Shown in pieces: positions 34,530 through 43,133 of a stretch of 64,000 nucleotides of DNA. Source of the stretch: Flavobacterium fluviatile. Its GTDB lineage: Bacteria; Bacteroidota; Bacteroidia; Flavobacteriales; Flavobacteriaceae. Within the stretch, counting starts at the first letter, position 1. Every line of letters starts with the position of its first letter. The translations under genes were made by a program, and so were the position numbers. Under the pieces are notes generated by a model. That model searched no databases. It saw nothing but the letters and a program-made list of their open reading frames with translations, and was not told the DNA's origin. Where the stretch lies: positions 558,001 through 622,000 of the forward strand of contig NZ_JAADZW010000001.1 in assembly GCF_010645065.1 (NCBI RefSeq). The letters are read 5' to 3'.

Positions 34530-36965
34530 TTATTTTACAGTTATATAATCGAGTACGATTCCTGTTTGATTTACGGCAATCGTAATAGTATGTTTTCCTT
34601 TATTTGCACTTGAAAAAAGTAATTTTACAATAGCACTGTTTCGTAATACATTTTCTTTCCACGTTTTGTCTCGGTCTTTTGTATTAATTGAAAAGGATTT
34701 TGCTTTATTTCCATCTAACTGTACTTCAATCTGATGATCGAAATTGTTTGCATGCGTTGGAAGCAAATGAATTTCTATTTCATAATCACCGGCTTTTTCA
34801 GCTTCAAATTCATAGGTTACAGACGGCTTTTCAACAAAATAAGAATGCTTAAACGGAAACAATGTAGCCGAATTATTACTATATCCTAAACCACTTATCG
34901 TTTCCCATTTATAGTTTTTTACAGCTTTATTTGCAACAAAACTATTTGCATTAATTGTAATAGTTGGTTTGGAACTTGGTTTTGCAGCAACTTCTTGTGA
35001 AACAGCAGGCGCTTTTATCGAATCAAAAACCGGTAAATTTCTGGGATGCATCGACATCATCTGGTTCCACTTTCCTTTACTTAAAGTCTTATTGTAATAT
35101 GCTGTAAGTTCTTTGATTTTTTCATAAGCTTTCGCGGATAAATTCAGATAATTTTCCTTTTGTTTCAAATCGGTTGTCATTGCTGCCAGATTCCAGTATA
35201 AAAATTTATGGTTCATTTTGGCTGCCGCTTCAATTGGATAAGTTACCAATTGAAAATAAGCATCTTCTCTTCCTTCAGGAACCGCTGGTCCGGTATCTAC
35301 ACCAACAGCAGAACCCCAGGTTTTTACCTCATTAATCAAATAATCGTAGGCTTTTATTCTTTCCAAACACTCTTCTTCCGTAAAACTAGAAAGTTTTATT
35401 TGCGTAGTGGGTTCCGTCTGGCTCCATCCCATATATTCCGGTTTTCTGAGAAACGCTAATCGATAATATTCCTCTAACGCAGGACCTAAATATTCTCCAA
35501 TTTGAGTAGAAAACTCTCTGGTGAGCCATTCCTTCAAATATTGATTGATTCCATCGTGTTTTATACTGTTAATATCCCAGGCTAAATCAAGAAAAAATTC
35601 TGTGTTGTACTCCCCCGGTTTTATATCCCCAACATTTACGATCCACATTTTTTTTGCACCATTTTCATACGCTTTGGTCATTTCGTACCAGATTAATCCC
35701 GGTTGGGTCGTACTCAGCCAAAGATAATCGTGCGGTCTGCCCCAATAACTGATGTGGTAATAAACACCGCTTCCTCCTGATCTTTTTTGCTCTTCTTCAT
35801 TACTCAGACGACGGATATAACCGTAATTATCATCAGGCCATACAAGCGTTATATCGTCGGGAACTTTTAGTCCGTTATCGTACAATTCTAATACTTCTTT
35901 GTACGGAACAAAAGCTTGTGGAATCTCTTTTAACGGCTTTTTAAAAGTGTTTGAAAGCATTTCACGCTGATTGGAAATGATTTTTTCGACCATTTCAATT
36001 GACTCCTTCAAATCTTTGGTACCTTCCATTTTACTGTCGTGAACACCACGCATGCCTAAGGTCATAATCGTCTCGTTATTGGCTGATTTTAATTCATCCA
36101 ATCGGTCCTGCCAGTATTTGTCAACCTTTGTTCTATTGGTAAAATAGTTGTACTCTCCGTGAATTTTGGGCTTCCATTCATCAACATTATTCCGAAGCAT
36201 CGGTTCAGCATGTGAAGAACCAATAACGATATGATATTTTTGAGCTATTTCCTTATTCCCGGGAAGGGTAAAAAAACCTTTTGTTGACGGATGCATCGCC
36301 GGCCAGATCGTATTGGCTTTTAAACGCAGTAATAACTGAAATATCTTTTCGTAAGTTTTGGGTCCGATGTTACCCACTTCCGGTTCGAATGTTTTTTCTG
36401 CCCATGGCTCTAATCCCCAGTCTTCATCATTTAAAAAGATTCCTCTGTATTGTACCGATGGTGATGAAATGATGCCTTTTTGCGGAAGCTGAAACGTTAG
36501 TTTTTCTTTTTTTACAGGATTGACATCAGCCCACCATTTCCATGGAGAAACGCCGAGACGCTCTGTAATTTCAAAAATGGCATAAACCGTTCCTCTTACA
36601 TCGCTTCCGGTAACCAGAAGATTTTCTTTCTCTTTTTTAATGGAAAATGTTTCCCATTGACCAGACAAATCTTTTGATTTTGACTTAAAAAGACCTGTTG
36701 AAGCCTGTCCGATATAAATTCCTTTTTTCGAAATAGCCTGAACCGGAATGATTTCAGGTCTTTTGCCTGTTATTTCTTTTATATCGTCAGCCAGTTCTTT
36801 TACAGCCCAAAGAATAAGCGGATCAGTATTTTTATCAATATAAATTGAAACTGACTGATTTGCATCTCCAATTAAAAAATCAACAGAATTATTATTCTGA
36901 CTGTAAATGCTGTCACATAAAAAATGAAACAGCAGCAGAAACCCTGCAAATATGTTCTTATTCAT
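34530..36965 (-). CDS. GH115 family alpha-glucuronidase
   Basis: 811 residues with a signal peptide (MNKNIFAGFLLLFHFLCDSIYS). GH115 features: an N-terminal domain with LILWAVKELADDIKEITGKR, a TIM-barrel stretch with YRGIFLNDEDWGLEPWAEK, NTIWPAMHPSTKGFF, MGMRGVHDS-like GMRGVHDSKMEG, LVWPDDNYGYIRRLS and YYHISYWGRPHDYLWL, and a C-terminal beta domain ending VLDYITVK. GH115 enzymes remove (4-O-methyl)glucuronic acid from xylan or arabinogalactan. In this setting glucuronate tips of arabinogalactan-type side chains are the likelier target. The released glucuronate would feed uxuA. Confidence 0.93.
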   Translation of the reverse strand: MNKNIFAGFLLLFHFLCDSIYSQNNNSVDFLIGDANQSVSIYIDKNTDPLILWAVKELADDIKEITGKRPEIIPVQAISKKGIYIGQASTGLFKSKSKDLSGQWETFSIKKEKENLLVTGSDVRGTVYAIFEITERLGVSPWKWWADVNPVKKEKLTFQLPQKGIISSPSVQYRGIFLNDEDWGLEPWAEKTFEPEVGNIGPKTYEKIFQLLLRLKANTIWPAMHPSTKGFFTLPGNKEIAQKYHIVIGSSHAEPMLRNNVDEWKPKIHGEYNYFTNRTKVDKYWQDRLDELKSANNETIMTLGMRGVHDSKMEGTKDLKESIEMVEKIISNQREMLSNTFKKPLKEIPQAFVPYKEVLELYDNGLKVPDDITLVWPDDNYGYIRRLSNEEEQKRSGGSGVYYHISYWGRPHDYLWLSTTQPGLIWYEMTKAYENGAKKMWIVNVGDIKPGEYNTEFFLDLAWDINSIKHDGINQYLKEWLTREFSTQIGEYLGPALEEYYRLAFLRKPEYMGWSQTEPTTQIKLSSFTEEECLERIKAYDYLINEVKTWGSAVGVDTGPAVPEGREDAYFQLVTYPIEAAAKMNHKFLYWNLAAMTTDLKQKENYLNLSAKAYEKIKELTAYYNKTLSKGKWNQMMSMHPRNLPVFDSIKAPAVSQEVAAKPSSKPTITINANSFVANKAVKNYKWETISGLGYSNNSATLFPFKHSYFVEKPSVTYEFEAEKAGDYEIEIHLLPTHANNFDHQIEVQLDGNKAKSFSINTKDRDKTWKENVLRNSAIVKLLFSSANKGKHTITIAVNQTGIVLDYITVK

Positions 36966-36982
36966 GTAAAAAATTATTTTGC

Positions 36983-37036
36983 TGTAAAAAACAAAAGTTC
37001 AAAGTTCTAAACCATTTCCGTTAAAAACTTTGAACT
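36983..37036 (-). terminator. Terminator-like hairpin between GH28 and GH115 genes
   Basis: Arms AGTTCAAAGTT (36996-37006) and AACTTTGAACT (37026-37036) are perfect complements. On the minus strand the stem is followed by TTTGTTTTTT. It may end or attenuate the GH28 transcript before GH115. Confidence 0.6.
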
Positions 37037-37061
37037 ACTGAATTATTAAATTCTAAAAAAA

Positions 37062-38390
37062 TTACTCAACTAACTGCTTGTTTATACGCACGTTATTTAA
37101 AGTAATCCCATCTACAATACTTTTATCAATAACTGATTTTGTTGCTTCGATATTCAGATTTTCAAAAGTAAAATTAGACAAACGAACGTTCGGGTCTTTT
37201 TCTACATTAAAAAACGTATCTGATTTCATATTGATATTTTTCAACGTTACATGATCTCCATAAGATAATGGAACATCAGGACGTCCTTTTAAGTCGAAAA
37301 ATTGTTTCCATGCCAAAACAACCAGACAGTTTTTTGCTGTTCCTTTAATATCTTCAACCCTGATATACTCATATCTCTGCGGTGTATCCGGTCTCATTTT
37401 TAGCCACAGCATTCTGGTTGCGCCTTCAATGGTACAATTACGCATGATTACGTTTCTGTTATGAATGGACTCACTTCCATTTGTTAAAGCAGAATGGCAA
37501 AATCCGTATGTACAGTCTTCGATAATGATATTGGCATTTCCACCGTTATTTTTGTCCTGGTCTGCATAAGGTCCCTTTCCTCCTTTTAAGGCAACTGCAT
37601 CATCATTTACTGACATATAACAGCCTTTTATCAAAACATTGGTACAAATATCAACATCAATAGCGTCGGTACTTGGAGCCTTGATTTCTTTATGTGGAGA
37701 AAAAATATAAACATCCAGTAATTTCACATTATTGCATTTGTAAAAATGATTTGTCCAGAAACCTGAATTGATCAACTTTACGTCCTGAAACTGCACATTA
37801 TTCGAGTTCCATACAAAAACCAGTCTTGGTCTTGAAACCTCAAGATTGGTACATTTTGGATTGATTTTTCGTCTTGCCCAAAAAGCTTCGTAATATTTAT
37901 AACCGTTTCCATTGATCGTTCCTTTTCCCGAAATAGAGAAATTATCCACGCCGTAAGCATTTACCAATGCCGGAAAATAATCCAGGTTCTGGCCTTCCAT
38001 TCTGGATGGCATAACTGGATAGTTGGCAATATCATCAGAACCTTTTAGAGTTCCTCCTTCAGCAACATATAAGCTTGTTTTTGGCTTAAAAAACAAAGCC
38101 CCGCTAAGGAAAACACCTTTTGGAATCACAATAACTCCTCCACCGTTTTTGGATGCCTTATCAATTACTTTTTGAATCGCAACGGTCTGAATTTTGGTAC
38201 TGTCTTTCGTAACGCCAAAATCTGTAATCGTGTATTGTTTACCCAAATCTTTCAGCTGAATTTTAGTATAATCCTTAAACCATGTTGTAATGGCGCTTCC
38301 ATCAGGAAAGGTGTCATTTTTATAATTTTGAGAAAATGCAGACTGGGAAACTCCCAAAATGCAGATTGCAAGTGTCAATAATCTTTTCAT
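37062..38390 (-). CDS. GH28 family rhamnogalacturonan-active hydrolase
   Basis: 442 residues with signal peptide (MKRLLTLAICILGVSQSAFSQ). Right-handed beta-helix repeats (NVQFQDVKLINSG, NVKLLDVYIFSP) and GH28 catalytic blocks: STDAIDVD (for NTD), NDDAVALKGG (DD), CHSALTNGSES (for GHG) and WLKMRPD (for RIK). The replaced GHG and RIK blocks differ from true polygalacturonases and fit the divergent GH28 group found in rhamnogalacturonan PULs. The exact activity (rhamnogalacturonidase against galacturonidase) cannot be told. A single activator half-box lies 62 nt upstream. Confidence 0.88.
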   Translation of the reverse strand: MKRLLTLAICILGVSQSAFSQNYKNDTFPDGSAITTWFKDYTKIQLKDLGKQYTITDFGVTKDSTKIQTVAIQKVIDKASKNGGGVIVIPKGVFLSGALFFKPKTSLYVAEGGTLKGSDDIANYPVMPSRMEGQNLDYFPALVNAYGVDNFSISGKGTINGNGYKYYEAFWARRKINPKCTNLEVSRPRLVFVWNSNNVQFQDVKLINSGFWTNHFYKCNNVKLLDVYIFSPHKEIKAPSTDAIDVDICTNVLIKGCYMSVNDDAVALKGGKGPYADQDKNNGGNANIIIEDCTYGFCHSALTNGSESIHNRNVIMRNCTIEGATRMLWLKMRPDTPQRYEYIRVEDIKGTAKNCLVVLAWKQFFDLKGRPDVPLSYGDHVTLKNINMKSDTFFNVEKDPNVRLSNFTFENLNIEATKSVIDKSIVDGITLNNVRINKQLVE

Positions 38391-38452
38391 TGGATCTTTT
38401 TTGGTTTTAAATTTTATGAGGTTTTATTTTAATTTGATTGATAGAAATGTAA

Positions 38453-38460
38453 TAACCTGT
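38453..38460 (-). promoter_or_regulatory. Activator half-box upstream of the GH28 gene
   Basis: TAACCTGT on the plus strand (ACAGGTTA toward the gene), 7 of 8 matches to the PUL box. The partner repeat 10 bp further is degenerate and no convincing -7 lies at the standard spacing. Confidence 0.4.
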
Positions 38461-38471
38461 ACTTCCGTAAT

Positions 38472-38591
38472 TTAATTTTCTTTTGTCCGAACAGTTTGGC
38501 CTTTTGCCTCTCCAGGAAACTTAAACTTATTAACGGCTTCAATCATTTCTTTGGTTAAGTTTCTGAAAATAAAACGATTATTTCTGGACAT
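38472..38591 (-). CDS. 39-residue ORF with its own PUL-type promoter
   Basis: ATG at 38591, stop at 38472: begins MSRNNRFIFRNLTKEM and ends GQTVRTKEN. It is too short for routine gene calling and I recognise no family. The reason to list it is the promoter: a perfect duplicated activator box and -7 element lie directly upstream, with a predicted 5' leader of about 20 nt. It could be a small regulated protein or the remnant of a larger PUL gene whose promoter survived. The stop lies just before the half-box of the GH28 gene. Confidence 0.45.
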   Translation of the reverse strand: MSRNNRFIFRNLTKEMIEAVNKFKFPGEAKGQTVRTKEN

Positions 38592-38616
38592 TTTTTATAT
38601 AAAATTACAGTAAAAC

Positions 38617-38662
38617 CAAATTTAGTTTTTCCATAAGTCTTCAGTATCCTGTTCTATACTGT
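38617..38662 (-). promoter_or_regulatory. Activator box and promoter of the 39-residue ORF
   Basis: Plus-strand TATCCTGT (38645-38652) and TATACTGT 10 bp on (38655-38662). Exactly 20 bp separates the box from TAAATTTG (38624-38617 on the minus strand), a perfect -7. Confidence 0.7.
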
Positions 38663-38679
38663 ATTGCTTTTTAAATCAC

Positions 38680-40017
38680 TTATTTACGTTTCAGCCATTC
38701 TTTCGGAACATTCACAATACAAATATTCATCGTACGATTATCCTCTGAAAGCATTGCCGACTGGATCTGGATTTTCGTTCCGTCCCTGTTAAAAGTGGGA
38801 TGAACATGGTCAGCTGCAGTTGTTTTATGTCCGGTTGTCAGCAGCAGCATTTCGTTTGTGTTTCGGTCAATCAGATATAAACTTCTGGAGAAATCATCTC
38901 CTACCGCCCATCTTCCGTCTGCAGAACCGTGTACATGCCATAATCCGCTGCCACTTTTGGTTTGTCCGGCAATAATCATTTCGCGTGTCCTTAAATTTAC
39001 AATGGCAAGACCTGTAGGTTTTTCACGGGTTCCCGAATTACCCCAATTGCTTTCCTGACCTGGATTTTCAGGATTTCTGATTTCTCCATTTTGGGCAATT
39101 TCAACAGGAGCTTCTTTCTGGATATCAATTTTTCGATGCCCCATAATCGCCATTGCGACTTCATCCTTAGAAATCACAGCTTCATGCGTTACCCATTCAA
39201 AGTCAGATTCAGGATACAAAGGTCTTAAACCTGTTCCGTCTGCCATTACTGTCCAGGTACGCTGAGGCGACTTTCCTCCTGTTTCCCAACAAAAAACCAA
39301 TTCACCCGGATTCCAGATATTGGACTGGATATGCCCCACCTGAAATGGTACTGAAATAACATGTTTAAATTCGCCTGATTTTAAATTCAGACTACTAATT
39401 CCGCCCGGCCCTGCTCCCATATTTCGGGGACCAATGCTTTTTTCAATCTTGATATTTGGATCCAAATGTCTCGCGGCTTCTTCTTTTCCGATTCTAAAAT
39501 AAATCCGTTCCTCATCAGCATCCAAAGCCATATCACCCGAAGCACCCATTTCCGGTTTTGTTATACCGCAAATTCGTTCGTAAGCCGAAACGGGTTTCAT
39601 CTTTCCGGTCTGACTGTCTTTAAAAACAGCTTCAAGATTGACTTCCATAACCTGCATTTTATCACCATCTGTTTTGCGCATAAAATACAATTTCATCGAT
39701 TTCTGCGCCATGCACAAAGTACCTGAATAGCCCCCTTCAGTGACCTGAACCATTACACCCGACTTTTCATGGACAGCAACCGCTTCGCCATTTGCCCTTT
39801 TCGTTCTGAAAATTAACCATTCTCCGTCTGAAGTCCATTGAGGATGCGTTGGATACGTTTTAGAATCACCGACAGATTTTGTGGTTAAAAAAATCAGTTC
39901 TTGACCCGTGACAGGATCTTTAATAATCTTTTTTTCTGATGGGAACCGGGTACCAATCTGGCTGAAAGTTGTTAGAGTGAATAACAGGAAAAGTATATTT
40001 ATTGGAAGGAGTTTCAT
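38680..40017 (-). CDS. Oligogalacturonate lyase-like (PL22-type) beta-propeller protein
   Basis: 445 residues with signal peptide (MKLLPINILFLLFTLTTFSQ). WD40/TolB-like propeller blades are visible (HPQWTSDGEWLIFRTKR, SGDMALDADEERIYFRIG, HVHPTFNRDGTKIQIQS). The order, with MADGTGLRPLYPESDFEWVTHE, resembles PL22 oligogalacturonate lyases, which cleave small unsaturated pectin fragments. Classical PL22 enzymes are cytoplasmic, whereas this one is exported, so the activity is uncertain. It may be a related propeller with a different substrate. Confidence 0.7.
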   Translation of the reverse strand: MKLLPINILFLLFTLTTFSQIGTRFPSEKKIIKDPVTGQELIFLTTKSVGDSKTYPTHPQWTSDGEWLIFRTKRANGEAVAVHEKSGVMVQVTEGGYSGTLCMAQKSMKLYFMRKTDGDKMQVMEVNLEAVFKDSQTGKMKPVSAYERICGITKPEMGASGDMALDADEERIYFRIGKEEAARHLDPNIKIEKSIGPRNMGAGPGGISSLNLKSGEFKHVISVPFQVGHIQSNIWNPGELVFCWETGGKSPQRTWTVMADGTGLRPLYPESDFEWVTHEAVISKDEVAMAIMGHRKIDIQKEAPVEIAQNGEIRNPENPGQESNWGNSGTREKPTGLAIVNLRTREMIIAGQTKSGSGLWHVHGSADGRWAVGDDFSRSLYLIDRNTNEMLLLTTGHKTTAADHVHPTFNRDGTKIQIQSAMLSEDNRTMNICIVNVPKEWLKRK

Positions 40018-40270
40018 AAATTATATATTTTGGGACTGTATTAATCTTCAAAAGCCGCAAAGTAGCAGAGTAATAAAGTTTTAAAAACATCAAAAAAAAT
40101 ATTTCACGCAGATTCTACAGATTTAAACAGATTATAAAAAAAATCTGCCTGCATCTGCTTAAATCTTTTTTAAATCTGAGTGAAAAAACTTTACGCCTTT
40201 GAGAGAAGTGAGTTTAATAATTCTTAGCATGTATTGCATTAGCTGCTAACATAACTTCTAACACTTAACT
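40018..40270. repeat. Intergenic repeat stretch (CGCAGATT family)
   Basis: The 253-nt gap holds several direct and inverted copies of CGCAGATT / AATCTGC (about 40100-40185), related to the elements at 9079 and 41720. I see no gene, promoter consensus or activator box here. Confidence 0.5.
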
Positions 40271-41623
40271 TTACTTATGAAGATTATTTTTCCCTTCCAC
40301 TTTTAATTGTATAGCACTGTCGTTTATCTGAAACTGAGTGTCTTTCAATAGCAAAATCACTTCGGCTCCAGCCAATAAAACCGGGCCATAACCATGAGCA
40401 GCAAAAACATTTATTGGACGATAATAGTAAAACGCTGGGTCAAAACCCATTCCAGTTCCTACGCAGGTTCCTTCTACCTGACCTTTGTCGTTTACTTTTG
40501 AAGCTACAGCGTTCCAGCCTAATAAAACAGCCGGGCCGTATGTCATTTTATCAACATAACCACGATTAATCGCTCGGGCGATTGAATACGTATAAATCGC
40601 AGTAGCAGACGTTTCTAAATACGAATCGTTTTTGTCCAGTAACTGATGCCAAAAACCGGTTCCATGCTGGTATTGAACTAATCCTGCAATGTGTTTTTGT
40701 AATTGTGACAACACCTGTGAATATCCCGGATGGTTTTTAGGTAAAACTTCAAGTAATTCTACCATAGTCATTATTGCCCAGCCATTTGCCCTTGCCCAAT
40801 GAAATTGCGGATGCACTTACATAGACTCCACCCAGCCGTGCATGTAAATTCCTTTTTGTTCGTTGAACATTCTTTTAGAAAACTGATTCACCTGTTTTAC
40901 CGCATCATCAAAATATTTAAAATCTCCGGTATAACTTCCCATTTGGGCTAAAGCCGGCACACTCATAAACATATCATCCAGCCAAAGCGTATTATCCTGA
41001 GGCCTGTTTCTGGCTAAAGTTCCGTCTTTTAACCTAAATTGCTCCTTACTGATAAAATGGATGTAATTGTTAACTAAAGGATCGATATTGGCTTTTAAAC
41101 CGTCTTTTTTGGCTTTAATAAAGGCTGCACAAAGTGCTCCTGCAAAATCTAAGGCTTCCGGATGAAGCGTTTTGAGCATGTCTTTGTCTTTGATGTTTTT
41201 CTCCTGAATATTTTCGGCAACGTCAGCGATTAACTGGATTCTTTTATTCGAATAATCAGCAAAATATTTTTCACCTGTAGCTTTAGAAGCCAAAAGCATT
41301 CCTGCATAGGTTACGCCCCATTCGTAACTGGTCAGCCTGAAAGCACCCGGTTCAAAAATGATGTCTTCTTTATTTTTTTTATAATCCTTAATTTCTGCTT
41401 TTGTAGCAGCATTTACAATTTTAGAAGCCGAATTTTTATCTAAAAAATTATAAACCCTGTCCAAAACCGCTTTTATGTTCTCCTTTTGCGGAATAACATA
41501 AGGGGTTGGATAATCAGGCTGCATTAAATGTAACGGTGTTGTGGCATCATTGGTCTGGGCATTTGCAAAACTGCACGCTCCAAAAACGAGTAAGGTTATG
41601 ATTTTGGCTGGTTTATAAGTCAT
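40271..41623 (-). pseudogene. GH105/GH88-like unsaturated glycuronyl hydrolase, broken by an in-frame stop
   Basis: Two open stretches in the same frame, 41623-40817 (268 residues, signal peptide MTYKPAKIITLLVFGACSFANA) and 40816-40271 (181 residues), together make one (alpha/alpha)6 enzyme of about 450 residues. The first part has FEPGAFRLTSYEWGVTYAG and DNTLWLDDMFMSVPALAQ; the second has HPQFHWARANGWAIMTM. The join reads GWVESM-stop-VHPQFHW with TAA at 40819-40817. A Glu (GAA) codon there would need a single base change. GH105 enzymes hydrolyse the unsaturated uronate left by PL11 lyases. The first half alone lacks half the barrel. Another GH105 at 57727 is intact and may cover the function. 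Confidence 0.85.
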
Positions 41624-41650
41624 GGTCGGATGTTTTAGTTAGTAAAGTAA

Positions 41651-41812
41651 CTCGTTGGGTGAAACAGAATAAAAAGCTTCATTCAAGGATTAAATCTAAT
41701 TTCATCGGCGAAAATCCTTTAAAATCTGCGTGAAATACTTTTTGGTATTAATTTTTTACGCAGATTTAAACAGATGCTATAGAACAGTAAAAAAATAATT
41801 TCACCCAACGAG
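41651..41812. repeat. Nested inverted-repeat element
   Basis: Outer arms CTCGTTGGGTGAAA (41651-41664) and TTTCACCCAACGAG (41799-41812) are perfect complements. Inside, AAATCTGCGT and ACGCAGATTT form a second inverted pair. It is a 162-bp non-coding, MITE-like element between the GH105 and DUF4861 genes. Confidence 0.75.
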
Positions 41813-41824
41813 CTAAAGTATTTA

Positions 41825-43111
41825 TTATTTGCTTATCTCAACCTCAATTTTGGCAGAAAGCTGTTTTGCAAGAGTGGTCACATAATTACTGAAATAATCA
41901 GCGTCTTTAAAGTTTGGATCGGTGCTCAGTTCCCAGCCTGCGATCGGGTAATAACTAATTGGCTGATTGTTTTTTGTAGTCACTTTTATCAGATAGGAAT
42001 TGGTCAGTTTACCCGTTTTTGGAGCTTCGATATAGCCTTTATAATTTGCTTTTGGAATAATAATAGCTGTTCCCAAAATCCATTGACGCTCATAGGTCAG
42101 TTTATCATGCTGAATGAAACAAACATAGTCTCCGGAGTCAATAACCTGCAGCGGATTTTGATTATTGATATTTGAAAGCGCAATTACCAAAGTTTCGTTT
42201 CCTTTTAATCCGGTTAAGGAAATTGTATTTTTATAGCCATACATTCCAGGCCAGATAGAAGCTGTTTCCTGTACCTGATATTTATTTCCTGAAGCCTGCC
42301 AGTTTTGATATTTATAACTTAAAACCGAATTTACCGGACCTTCGGTTACAATTTTAAAAGTCGTTTTTTCAACGTTATTTACAGTATCATTAATCAGAAT
42401 CCCAAGTCTGTTGATTTCATCACCCACAAGCAAACCGTACCCGCCTAATCCGGCTGAAGTTCCTACAGGAAAAATATCCCTTCCCCAATCGTGCATTTGG
42501 TGATAATTGTCTTCTACGGCACCTTTGTCGTTAATCCCAACGTTTTCAGGTGTGATTCCCGGAGTTTTTTTACCAAAAACATCTTTGCAGTTTCTTCCAT
42601 CAAGATAATGTCTGAAACCTACTTTATCATTTTCCCAGGTTGGTCCGTCAGTCTGGTATTTTTGAAAACCTAATTTTTTATACACCTGATTCGCTAATAA
42701 AACTTCTTCTGTTGCCGGCTGTACAGGTAAGTTTTCAGCTTCTCTCTTTCCGAATCTAACACTTGTTTTTACTGTATATTTAGGATCTGTACTGAACCAT
42801 TTCAGTAGTACTGTTTTCTTTTCTTTTGCAGAAAAATCAACTACAAAAAACAATTCATCCCATTTTCCGTCACCATCCAGATCGTTTGTTTGTGCAGCTA
42901 TTGTATCTGAATTTTGTAAAATCACAGGGAAAGATTTTTCGATTCCCTTTACTTTTAGCGTACTTCTTTTTATTGAAACTGCTTTTTGAGGCAATTCTAA
43001 ATCCGAATTATTGGTTAAAACAATTTTAGCCGATTGTGATTTTTGCGCTTTACAACTTACAAAAATCATAGCCGATAAAGCTATTGAAAGACAGAGTTTC
43101 GATTTCATCAT
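41825..43111 (-). CDS. DUF4861 domain lipoprotein
   Basis: 428 residues with a lipoprotein signal (MMKSKLCLSIALSAMIFVSC, lipobox FVSC). It matches the pattern I associate with DUF4861: a short N-terminal beta domain (LTNNSDLELPQKAVSIKRS, DLDGDGKWDELFF), then FRHYLDGRNCKDVFGKK, HDWGRDIFPVGTSAGLGG and a C-terminal beta-sandwich (GWELSTDPNFKDADYF). The domain is common in uronate-rich polysaccharide loci and its activity is not established to my knowledge. It follows the CBM9-like/PKD gene by 22 nt, so they probably share a transcript. Confidence 0.75.
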   Translation of the reverse strand: MMKSKLCLSIALSAMIFVSCKAQKSQSAKIVLTNNSDLELPQKAVSIKRSTLKVKGIEKSFPVILQNSDTIAAQTNDLDGDGKWDELFFVVDFSAKEKKTVLLKWFSTDPKYTVKTSVRFGKREAENLPVQPATEEVLLANQVYKKLGFQKYQTDGPTWENDKVGFRHYLDGRNCKDVFGKKTPGITPENVGINDKGAVEDNYHQMHDWGRDIFPVGTSAGLGGYGLLVGDEINRLGILINDTVNNVEKTTFKIVTEGPVNSVLSYKYQNWQASGNKYQVQETASIWPGMYGYKNTISLTGLKGNETLVIALSNINNQNPLQVIDSGDYVCFIQHDKLTYERQWILGTAIIIPKANYKGYIEAPKTGKLTNSYLIKVTTKNNQPISYYPIAGWELSTDPNFKDADYFSNYVTTLAKQLSAKIEVEISK

Positions 43112-43133
43112 TCTTAATTTTTATTTTTACTAT

